Notes under the pieces: generated by a model
The model's database searches: none
What the model saw: the letters and a program-made list of their open reading frames with translations, nothing else
What the model was told of the DNA's origin: nothing
Part shown: positions 42,022 to 49,875 of the stretch, one piece after another
How positions within the stretch are numbered: the stretch's first letter is position 1
Layout: each line of letters starts with the position of its first letter
Position numbers and translations under genes: made by a program
DNA from: Candidatus Binatus sp.
Lineage (GTDB): Bacteria > Desulfobacterota > Binatia > Binatales > Binataceae
DNA: 51,296 bases
Assembly: GCF_036567905.1 (NCBI RefSeq)
Contig: NZ_DATCTO010000073.1
Location: forward strand, 1 to 51,296
Reading direction: 5' to 3'

Positions 42022-45000
42022 ATGTTCAAACGAAACCTGTTTGCGGTCGTCGTGTTGCTCGGCCTGATTGTTTCGGCAGCATTTACCTCGTGGACTCAGG
42101 ATACTTCGGATGCCGGCATTAGCTCGCCGCCGATCGCCAGGAGTTGGCCGCCCGACGTGACGAACTATGCGCGCCCGGCGACTGCATACGACATTGGGCA
42201 CGCCAAAGGCCTTTCGGCGCCGGGGTTCTTCGTAGTTGAAGTACCCAATTCCGCCGGCGGCGAGCCCGACCTTGCAATCAACCCGCTCAACCTGAATCAG
42301 ATCGTGGTTCACGCCGGATTCGGGGGATGGACTGGAAGCGCTCCCAACGAAGTCTCCAACGACGGCGGCCTGACCTGGACCCAAAGCTTCCAAATTCCCA
42401 ACCCTACAGGCGTCAGCGGACAGGGCGGATGTCCCTGCGACATTACGCACGACTATGGTCTGGACGGCAACCTGTACGGGACGTATCTGGGCGCAACGGA
42501 TGTCTATTCCGCGTCCAACACTAATCCGTTCGCCAATCTCTTTAGTTACTTCCTGGTTGGTGGCGTCGCACAGCAGACCGACTTCGGTGCGCCCGGGAAC
42601 GCCGATCAGCCTCAGCTTCTCACCGACGTAGATCCGACGACCGCGGGCCAGAACAACACCTACGTAGCGTACGATGACGACGCCTCGAACAACCTGAGGG
42701 TTTCGGTGGCGCTTGGCACGCAGCCTCCGAACTTCACGAAGGACAACGTGGCAGGGGTTTACTTCGGCGGCGGCACCAACCAGGGCCTTCGGATCGCAGT
42801 CGATCCCCGCACCGGCTACATTTACAGCCTCTACCAGGGTTGTACCTCGGGCTGTGGTGGAAGTTCCAAGACGATCGCGTACGTACTCAATCGTTCGCTC
42901 GACGCCGGGACCACTTGGACTCTCAACGGTTCTGGAACGGGAATCACGGTTGCGACCGGTGTGACCGTTCAGCCGACGCCGAAGTTCGGCACGGTCAATG
43001 CCCTGCTGGGCGGTATCAATCACGCGGCAGTCGATCCGACGACCGGTGATGTTTACGTGGTCTTCGGAGCCGCGAACGGCTCCGCAAGCCAGGGAATCTA
43101 CATCGTACAAATCACGTTTGATGGCGCCAGCCCCAGCAACGCCATCATCGGCACAGTTCACCCGGTCTCCCCGTTCGCGCTTGAAGCGGCATTGCCGGCG
43201 GTGGCGGTCGCGCCCAACGGGACCATCGGCGTTCTCTACACGTCATTTGACGGATTCTCCGTGGACGGCTTTCCGATCTATTCGGGACACTTTGCGTACA
43301 GCACTGACGCCGGTGCGACTTTCACTGACAAGGATCTCCTGACCTTCCTGTCGCCGGCGACCGACAGTGGCAATTCCCGGCAGCGGGTGCTCGGCGACTA
43401 CCAGCAGTTGAAGGTGGTCAACGACCTGCCGCCTGCCAACGCCGGCGCCACCTTCTACGGCGTATTCACCGGCAACGGCGCGGCGCTGGGAGACGCGACC
43501 GCCAACAACGATGCGATTTTCTTCAAGGTAACGCTGGCTCCGCAAATCAACCTCAACCCGAACCCGGTTGCGATCGGAGATGTCTGCGAAGGCTCAACCG
43601 GACAAGCGCAACTGGACGTGTCGGACACGGGCGCGGATAACCTGCTCATCAGCAGCATAACCCGGACCTCCGGAAGCACCGATATCTCGCTGGCGGCCGG
43701 CCCGACCTTCCCCGTGAACATCAGCCCGGACGCCAATTTCAACTTCACGTTCGCCTGTAAGCCGACCTCGGTCGGCGCGAAGACCGCTACCTTCACCATA
43801 GCGAGCAATGATCCGGCCAATCCGAATACTGTCGTCACGGCGACGTGCAACACGGCGTCGGGTACGATTAACCCAACCGGAAGCGGCAATTTCGGCATCG
43901 CGGTTTGCGCCGGAACGGCTCCAACGCAGACGCTCAAGCTCAACAACGTCGGGACGTGCAACCTCGACGTGTCGTCGGCGGCGCTTACCGGCTGTTCCAG
44001 CGATTTCACGCTGGTGAACCCGGCTGAGTTTCCGGCGACGATCAGTCCGGACTCGGGTCTCGGCGTTGGCATTCAATTCTCGCCGACATCGCAAGGACTA
44101 CAGTCGTGCAATCTCACGATCAGCAGCGATGACCCGGTCAATTCCACGGTCCTAATTCCTCTCAGTGGTGAAAAGGGAAATGGAGCCATCAACATAACCG
44201 GCAGCGGCAATTTCGGCGCCGCGGTTTGCGGCGGAAAGGCTCCCCCGCAGACGCTGAAAATCAATAACACCGGCCCCTGCAACCTCATCGTAACGTCGGC
44301 GGTGATCTCGTGTGCCGATTTCACCTTGGTGAACCCGGCTGAGTTTCCGGCGACGATCAGTGCGGACTCGGGTCTCGACGTCGGCGTCAACTTCACGCCG
44401 ACATCAGCAGGACCAAAGTCGTGCACTCTCACGATCAACAGCAACGACCCGAGCAATCCCGCGGTCGTTATTCCTCTCAATGCGACCACGCCGTTGGCTT
44501 CCGCGTCGTTGACATTCCCGGCGGGACTCACGTTCCCACCGACGGTGATTCAGCAGAGTGCGGCGTGTCCTGTGAAGATGGGTGTTCCGGTCACGGACGG
44601 CGGCGCGTGCCCGGTGCAGATCAATTCCGTTACTCTGACTTCGACCAGCGTCCCTCCTAATCTTGATTACTCGCTGACCGGACTTCCGGGTTTGCCGGTA
44701 ACGCTGGCGGCGGGCGCTCAACTTGGCGCCGGTGACCTCGACCTGGTCTTCGAGCCATCCGCTGTCGCGCGCACCAGCACGGGCACCGCGAACTTCATTT
44801 TTGTCAACGACCCGATCACGGGCGCCACCGCTACCACTGCGGTGCCGTACTGCGGCGAGGCGGTCCATCGGGGCCTGCGAGTGCTGGTAACTCTGGCCGG
44901 AGTCCCGGTGTCAACCGTGAAGAAAATAGTCTTGCAAAACGCGTTTGGGCCGGAACAGCCGCACGGAGACTTCAATCACATAAAGACCATAAGGAACGCG

Positions 45001-45207
45001 GCGTTGCAGACTGTAACCGGGGTGGCGCCATGCCCGTCGTTCCAGTTCCACGCGGAATTTGGCGGCGTCGGCAATCCCTTCGAGCTCAAGGATGGCGTGT
45101 ATCGGGTCAAGGTCACGCTCAAGGTCGGCAAGAAGACCAAGCAGAAGGTCGTCAGAGTCGCCATGGACCAGTGTTCCTTTACGCCGAATGTGATAGTGGC
45201 GTTCTGA
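42022..45207 (+). CDS. Large secreted protein: propeller-like domain plus choice-of-anchor D repeats
   Basis: A 1061-residue exported protein; ATG 42022 follows GGGGGAAAG. A signal peptide (LFAVVVLLGLIVSAAFTSW) and a PPDVTNYARP segment precede a sialidase-like/BNR beta-propeller at about 70-495 (SNDGGLTWTQSFQIPNP, STDAGATFTDKDLLTFL). Three choice-of-anchor D/ASH domains follow near 506-605, 611-718 and 720-823: INLNPNPVAIGDVCEGS, INPTGSGNFGIAVCAG and INITGSGNFGAAVCGG. The second and third are close duplicates, with an identical DFTLVNPAEFPATIS segment. The C-terminal 240 residues form another beta-rich region ending in KLKVGKKTKQ-like basic strands. Probably cell-surface or extracellular; function unknown. 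Confidence 0.8.
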   Translation: MFKRNLFAVVVLLGLIVSAAFTSWTQDTSDAGISSPPIARSWPPDVTNYARPATAYDIGHAKGLSAPGFFVVEVPNSAGGEPDLAINPLNLNQIVVHAGFGGWTGSAPNEVSNDGGLTWTQSFQIPNPTGVSGQGGCPCDITHDYGLDGNLYGTYLGATDVYSASNTNPFANLFSYFLVGGVAQQTDFGAPGNADQPQLLTDVDPTTAGQNNTYVAYDDDASNNLRVSVALGTQPPNFTKDNVAGVYFGGGTNQGLRIAVDPRTGYIYSLYQGCTSGCGGSSKTIAYVLNRSLDAGTTWTLNGSGTGITVATGVTVQPTPKFGTVNALLGGINHAAVDPTTGDVYVVFGAANGSASQGIYIVQITFDGASPSNAIIGTVHPVSPFALEAALPAVAVAPNGTIGVLYTSFDGFSVDGFPIYSGHFAYSTDAGATFTDKDLLTFLSPATDSGNSRQRVLGDYQQLKVVNDLPPANAGATFYGVFTGNGAALGDATANNDAIFFKVTLAPQINLNPNPVAIGDVCEGSTGQAQLDVSDTGADNLLISSITRTSGSTDISLAAGPTFPVNISPDANFNFTFACKPTSVGAKTATFTIASNDPANPNTVVTATCNTASGTINPTGSGNFGIAVCAGTAPTQTLKLNNVGTCNLDVSSAALTGCSSDFTLVNPAEFPATISPDSGLGVGIQFSPTSQGLQSCNLTISSDDPVNSTVLIPLSGEKGNGAINITGSGNFGAAVCGGKAPPQTLKINNTGPCNLIVTSAVISCADFTLVNPAEFPATISADSGLDVGVNFTPTSAGPKSCTLTINSNDPSNPAVVIPLNATTPLASASLTFPAGLTFPPTVIQQSAACPVKMGVPVTDGGACPVQINSVTLTSTSVPPNLDYSLTGLPGLPVTLAAGAQLGAGDLDLVFEPSAVARTSTGTANFIFVNDPITGATATTAVPYCGEAVHRGLRVLVTLAGVPVSTVKKIVLQNAFGPEQPHGDFNHIKTIRNAALQTVTGVAPCPSFQFHAEFGGVGNPFELKDGVYRVKVTLKVGKKTKQKVVRVAMDQCSFTPNVIVAF

Positions 45208-45228
45208 TCGCATAAGCAACCAACCGGC

Positions 45229-45273
45229 GGGGCGGCCACAAGTTTCAGCTCGTGGCCGCCCCGAATCTTTTTT
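45229..45273 (+). terminator. Rho-independent terminator of the large secreted protein
   Basis: A perfect 11-bp stem GGGGCGGCCAC (45229-45239) / GTGGCCGCCCC (45252-45262) with a 12-nt loop, followed by a T-rich run at 45267-45273. It lies 22 nt after the stop codon. Confidence 0.9.
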
Positions 45274-45379
45274 CAGCGTACATAACTCGCCAGCCTTCCC
45301 GCCCGATGCGCTTCAATCCGCGCAGGGCTTACTCCCGAATTGCGGTGGTGTAGAATTCCCGGGATCGAGGTGGGATCAA

Positions 45380-46426
45380 TTGAAGACCGGGATCATCGGC
45401 GCACGCGGCGCCGGGAAATCAACCGTATTTCACGCACTGACCGGACTCGCGCCGATTGCAGGCACGGCCGAGGGCCGCAATCGTGCGCGCCCGGGACAAA
45501 TCAAGGTCGCGGATCCGCGCCTCGATTTTCTTGAAGCGGCGTACGGTTCGAAGAAGAAGATTCCGGTCGAGCTCACCATCCTCGACTTCGCGCCAAATCC
45601 CAAAGAGCAGAAGGAGGGCGCTGCGCTCGATCCGAGTCTGCTGCCGCTGGTGCGCGACATGGACGCGCTGCTGATCGTGATTCCGCAATTCGCCGGCATG
45701 GAAAAAGATCTGACCGCGACGCTCGAAAGTATCGAGGGCGAGTTGGTGTTCGCCGACTTCGATCAAGCCGAACGCCGCCTCGAGCGGCTGAAGAAGGAAA
45801 AGGGCGGCAGCGACTTCGAACGCGCGGCGCTCGAGAAAGTGATCGCATGGCTGGGCGACGGCAAAGCGCTGCGACTGCTCGAACTGACGGCGCAGGAGGC
45901 GCACGCATTTTCGAGCTTCGGGTTTCTTTCACGAAAGCCCGCGCTGGTCACCGTGAACTGCGAGATGGAACGCGCCGCCGCCGATGTCACCGACGCCGAA
46001 CGCGCCGCCGTCCGGGCGCACGGACTCGAGGTGTTCAGGCTCGCGGCCGCTTTCGAGTCGGAATTATGGGAACTCGACGAGGCCGGCCAAAAAGAGATGC
46101 TCAAGGACGCTGGACTCGACGCGCCCGCGCGCGATCGGCTGATCGGCGCGCTCTACCAGCATCTCGGGCTGATCACTTTCTACACCGCCGGCGAGCCCGA
46201 GGCGCATGCATGGTCGTTGCGCCGCGGCGAGTCGGCGCTCGATGCCGCCGGCGTAATCCACACTGATATCGCGCGCGGATTCATCCGGGCCGAAGTTGTC
46301 AGCTACGAGGATTTCGCCATCCACAAGTCCGACGCGAAGGTCAAAGAGGCCGGCAAGCTCAGACTCGAAGGCCGCGACTACGTAATGCGCGACGGCGACA
46401 TGATTCACATCCGCTTCAAGGTCTGA
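45380..46426 (+). CDS. YchF/OLA1-like GTPase with degenerate G motifs
   Basis: A 348-residue protein, TTG start. The P-loop is GIIGARGAGKSTVFHALTGL (residues 4-23). The middle is the YchF-type helical insertion (FADFDQAERRLERLKKEKGG, LLELTAQEAHAFSSFGFL). The C-terminal TGS/DUF933 domain is well conserved: LITFYTAGEPEAHAWSLRRG, IHTDIARGFIRAEVVSYEDF and EGRDYVMRDGDMIHIRF. In normal YchF the G3 motif is DIAGLVxGA and G4 is NxxE; here the corresponding segments are LTILDFAPNPK and TVNCEME, so G3 glycine is lost and G4 changed. YchF-type proteins bind ATP rather than GTP and associate with ribosomes. This looks like a divergent paralogue. Confidence 0.8.
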   Translation: MKTGIIGARGAGKSTVFHALTGLAPIAGTAEGRNRARPGQIKVADPRLDFLEAAYGSKKKIPVELTILDFAPNPKEQKEGAALDPSLLPLVRDMDALLIVIPQFAGMEKDLTATLESIEGELVFADFDQAERRLERLKKEKGGSDFERAALEKVIAWLGDGKALRLLELTAQEAHAFSSFGFLSRKPALVTVNCEMERAAADVTDAERAAVRAHGLEVFRLAAAFESELWELDEAGQKEMLKDAGLDAPARDRLIGALYQHLGLITFYTAGEPEAHAWSLRRGESALDAAGVIHTDIARGFIRAEVVSYEDFAIHKSDAKVKEAGKLRLEGRDYVMRDGDMIHIRFKV

Positions 46427-46631
46427 CCCGGCTGGGCGGCAATGCGCTGGTGCGGCGGGAAAGTTGCCGGCGCAGAGCGACTCGTTGGACCTGCGAGGCG
46501 CATCCGCGCCGGCTTCGGACACGGGACCTTTTCTGCCATCGCGCTTGGGGTGCAAAAGCCGCAATCGCGCGATACGCAAAATATATTCCGGGATCCGGCA
46601 TATGTAAACTATTCACCTTCTCGCGCTGTGG

Positions 46632-46682
46632 AAAAAAAACAAAGCGCGGAGCGCCACGGCGACCAACCGTTTAGCTCCGCGC
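46632..46682 (-). terminator. Terminator of the first DUF1329 gene
   Basis: On the minus strand GCGCGGAGC (46674-46682) pairs with GCTCCGCGC (46644-46652), followed by a run of eight T (the A-run at 46632-46639). Lies about 38 nt after the stop at 46721. Confidence 0.85.
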
Positions 46683-46720
46683 CTGTTTCAGCAATCAATC
46701 AGGCTGCTTAAGGCTTGGGC

Positions 46721-48013
46721 TTAAGGAGCTGCGGCCACCATCGCCTTCACCGTGCAGAAATCCTTGTCGACTGCCCCCATGTTGATGTACCAGCATTCGC
46801 GCTCGGGCGTGTGCTGGCCGGGCAGATAACACATTGAAGAGAAGTTAGCCTGCGTGTCGATCGAAGCCGCACCGACTACGAACTCCCGCTTGAACGGGTA
46901 GATCGCGACGCGGGCATCCGGCACCGGGCGGTCACGATAGGCCAGCCAGTAAATGTGCGCGCGCCACAAATGACCCTTCTGGTCGTAGGTGTCGATGTAC
47001 GGCTGGAACCATACTTCGCCGTCGAGATAGACGTCGGTCAACTTGTCGAGCGCACCCGGATTGTTCGCACCGCGCCGGGGCGTCGCCTCGACGATGTATA
47101 TGTGGCGCAGCTCCCAAGCCTCGGGGCATGCGGTCGCACCGCCATCGTAGGGGCAAGTATCTTCGGGCGAATGCTGCGCATGCACGCTCGCGAGCATCTG
47201 CTTCTCACCCAGGAATTTGTAGTTGTACTGCTCGGTCTTGGGGTTGAAGCCTGAATAGTGATCAGGGTCGTAGCTCTGCGCGCCGGTGGCGGTGGAAAGC
47301 ATCGCCTCGTTCAGGCGCCGCACACGACGGGTGCCGGGCTGCCAATCCCAGCTGTCGTCGCCGCGGTTCGGATCAAGGTAGCGATAGCGGATCAGGCCCT
47401 GGCCGCGCGATTCCTGCGGCGCGAGCAGTGGATAGAGAGCAAACAGCCACATGCGCCCCGACTGCTTGAAGTCCGGATCGACCGGCAGCGGCTCGACTTC
47501 GGTCCGTCCGAACAGGTTGTATCCTGCGTAATGACCGATCTCGATGTCGTTGACGATGCTCTGGTCCTGGCCCGGACGAATGTACTCGCTCTGGCAATCG
47601 TAGAAGCGCAGATCGTAGTCATCGCTCGTGATGGGCCGCCACACATTGTTCCAGATGACTTTCGTTCCCACATAAGGATCGTTCGGATCGATCAGCGGAA
47701 ACGGCTGGCCGGCGACGTAGCCGATCAGGCTGCGATGATCATTAGTGAGCCGCACCTGCTGGGAATACTTTTCCGTCGCCTCCCTGTAAGGCGGCGGCCA
47801 ATCGACCCGCTCGGTCGGGACGATATCCATGTGCATTCCATGGGTCACTGCGTAAAAGACCCCGGGCGAAACCAGATCTTTTACCTGTGCCGCATTTTCG
47901 GGTGTTATGCTGTCGCCCGGCTTCACTGTCGCATTTGCTGGTGCCACGATGAGACACAAGAGTGTTAGCGTCCCCACGCCCGGCAATATCTTCCCCAAAG
48001 CATGCCTGGCCAT
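46721..48013 (-). CDS. DUF1329 outer-membrane/periplasmic protein, copy 1
   Basis: A 430-residue exported protein with a signal peptide (GVGTLTLLCLIVAPANA). DUF1329 landmarks: FGRTEVEPLPVDPDFKQSGR, YRYLDPNRGDDSWDWQPGTR, RVRRLNEAML and the late RAHIYWLAYRDRPVPDARV. DUF1329 proteins are related to LolB/outer-membrane lipoprotein folds and are often found with lipid- or hydrocarbon-related genes; their exact function is unknown. A second copy, about 90% identical by eye, lies at 48232-49524, and a residual third copy at 49742. It has its own terminator, and the spacer between copies is conserved, so the whole gene plus spacer was duplicated. Confidence 0.85.
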   Translation of the reverse strand: MARHALGKILPGVGTLTLLCLIVAPANATVKPGDSITPENAAQVKDLVSPGVFYAVTHGMHMDIVPTERVDWPPPYREATEKYSQQVRLTNDHRSLIGYVAGQPFPLIDPNDPYVGTKVIWNNVWRPITSDDYDLRFYDCQSEYIRPGQDQSIVNDIEIGHYAGYNLFGRTEVEPLPVDPDFKQSGRMWLFALYPLLAPQESRGQGLIRYRYLDPNRGDDSWDWQPGTRRVRRLNEAMLSTATGAQSYDPDHYSGFNPKTEQYNYKFLGEKQMLASVHAQHSPEDTCPYDGGATACPEAWELRHIYIVEATPRRGANNPGALDKLTDVYLDGEVWFQPYIDTYDQKGHLWRAHIYWLAYRDRPVPDARVAIYPFKREFVVGAASIDTQANFSSMCYLPGQHTPERECWYINMGAVDKDFCTVKAMVAAAP

Positions 48014-48139
48014 TAGTGCGACCTCCTGTTCGTCTTTGGAATTCTAATTCTGCATCGCGAAATTTTCTGAACTCAACAACGTGACTGGGAATATTATCAG
48101 ATTGTTGGTTAACTCTACAATCTGATCTGTCGGCGATAG

Positions 48140-48180
48140 AAAAGCACGGAGCGGCGCAGCTGTTGCGCTGCGCCGCCCCG
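48140..48180 (-). terminator. Terminator of the second DUF1329 gene
   Basis: A perfect 10-bp stem GCGGCGCAGC (48151-48160) / GCTGCGCCGC (48167-48176); on the minus strand it is followed by CCGTGCTTTTC. The same hairpin, with one mismatch, recurs at 49661-49686 after the residual third copy, in an otherwise similar spacer. Confidence 0.75.
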
Positions 48181-48231
48181 TTCGAGCAATTTAGAGGGAC
48201 GTAAAGCCCCTGATTTATGTGGCCAACTCGC

Positions 48232-49524
48232 TTACGGAGCCGCGGCCACCATCGCCTTCACCGAGCAGAAATCTTTATCGACCGCCCCCATATTGACGTA
48301 CCAGCATTCGCGCTCGGGCGTGTGCTGGCCGGGCAGATAACACATTGACGAGTAGTTAGCCTGCGTGTCGATCGAAGCCGCACCGACTATGAACTCCCGC
48401 TTGAACGGGTAGATCGCGACGCGGGCATCCGGCACCGGACGGTCACGATAGGCCAGCCAGTAAATGTGCGCGCGCCACAAATGACCCTTCTGGTCGTAGG
48501 TGTCGATGTACGGGTTGAACCCTAATTCAGCGTCCACATAGACGTTGGTCAACTTGTCGAGCGCACCCGGATTGTTCACATCGCGCCGGGGCATCGCCTC
48601 GACGATGTATACGTGGCGCAGCTCCCAAGCCTCGGGGCATGCGGTCGCACCGCCATCGTAGGGGCAAGTATCTTCGGGCGAATGCTCCGCATGCACGCTC
48701 GCGAGCATCTGCCTCTCACCCAGGAACTTGTAATTGTACTGCTCGGTCTTGGGGTTGAAGCCTGCATAGTGGTCGGGGTCGAAACTCTGCGCTCCGGTCG
48801 CGCTACTGTTTATCGCCTCGTTCAGGCGCCGCACACGACGGGTGCCGGGCTGCCAATCCCAAGTGTCGTCGCCGCGGTTCGGATCTACGTAGCGATAGCG
48901 GACTATTCCGACTCCGCGCTGGTCCGCCGGCGAAAGCACGGGGTACAGAGCGAACAGCCACATGCGCCCCGACTGCTTGAAGTCCGGATCGACCGGCAGC
49001 GGCTCGACTTCGGTCCGTCCGAACAGGTTGTACCCGGCGTAGTGACCGATCTCCAGGTCCTCGATCACGTTCTGGTCCTGGCCCGGACGAACGTACTCGC
49101 TCTGGCAATCGTAGAAGCGCAGGTCGTAGTCATCGCTGTGGATGGGCCGGAACACGTTGTTCCACATAATTTTCGCCCCCACATAGGGGTCGTTCGGATC
49201 GATCAGCGGAAACGGCTGCCCGGCGACGTAGCCGAGCAGGCTGCGATGATCGTTAGTGAGCCGGACCTGCGTGGAATACTTTTCTGTCGCCTCCCTGTAA
49301 GGCGGCGGCCAGTCGATCCGCTCAGAGGGCACGATATCCATGTGCATTCCATGAGTCACTGCGTAAAACACCCCGGGCGAAACCAGGTCTTTGACCTGTG
49401 CCGCGTTTGCGGGTGTTACGACATCACCTGGCTTCACTGCGGCGTTTGCTGAAGCCACGATGAGGCATAAGAACATTAACGTCCCCACGCCCAGCAATAT
49501 CTTCCCCAAAACATGCTTGGCCAT
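48232..49524 (-). CDS. DUF1329 outer-membrane/periplasmic protein, copy 2
   Basis: A 430-residue paralogue of copy 1 with the same signal peptide design (GVGTLMFLCLIVASANA) and the same motifs (FGRTEVEPLPVDPDFKQSGR, TWDWQPGTRRVRRLNEAI, GHLWRAHIYWLAYRDRP). Differences are scattered, e.g. YVDPNRGDD, NSSATGAQSFDPDHYAGF and AELGFNPYIDTYDQ. There is no frame disruption, so both copies should be functional. The short spacer to copy 1 has its own terminator and presumably a promoter, so the copies are probably separate transcription units. Confidence 0.85.
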   Translation of the reverse strand: MAKHVLGKILLGVGTLMFLCLIVASANAAVKPGDVVTPANAAQVKDLVSPGVFYAVTHGMHMDIVPSERIDWPPPYREATEKYSTQVRLTNDHRSLLGYVAGQPFPLIDPNDPYVGAKIMWNNVFRPIHSDDYDLRFYDCQSEYVRPGQDQNVIEDLEIGHYAGYNLFGRTEVEPLPVDPDFKQSGRMWLFALYPVLSPADQRGVGIVRYRYVDPNRGDDTWDWQPGTRRVRRLNEAINSSATGAQSFDPDHYAGFNPKTEQYNYKFLGERQMLASVHAEHSPEDTCPYDGGATACPEAWELRHVYIVEAMPRRDVNNPGALDKLTNVYVDAELGFNPYIDTYDQKGHLWRAHIYWLAYRDRPVPDARVAIYPFKREFIVGAASIDTQANYSSMCYLPGQHTPERECWYVNMGAVDKDFCSVKAMVAAAP

Positions 49525-49741
49525 TAGTACAGTCTCCTGTTCGTCTTTAGAGTTCTAATTGTGGACCACGAGATTTCCCGAAGTCAAGCATATATTCATC
49601 ATATTATCGGATTGTTTTTTAACTCTACAGGCTGATCTGCCGACGGTAGAAAAGCGCGGGGCGGCGCAGCTTTTTCGCTGCACCGCCTCGTTCGAGCCAT
49701 TAGAGGGACGTGAAGCCCCTGATTTATCTAGCTAACTCGCT

Positions 49742-49845
49742 TACGGAGCGGCCTTTACCATCGCGTGGGTGGTGAAGAAATCTTTGTCCACCGCACCCAT
49801 GTTGATACACCAGCACTCGCGCTCGGGCGTGTTCTGCCCGGGCAG
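49742..49845 (-). pseudogene. DUF1329 third copy, C-terminal remnant
   Basis: The minus-strand frame ending at 49742 encodes about 34 residues, LPGQNTPERECWCINMGA then VDKDFFTTHAMVKAAP, homologous to the last residues of copies 1 and 2 (PGQHTPERECWYINMGAVDK). Upstream of 49845 homology stops and the MacB-like permease end follows at 49876. Its downstream spacer and terminator hairpin are preserved. It shows that the tandem array once had a third copy that was deleted. Confidence 0.8.
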
Positions 49846-49875
49846 GGTAATCCCCGGAACCCCCACGCTCCTGAA

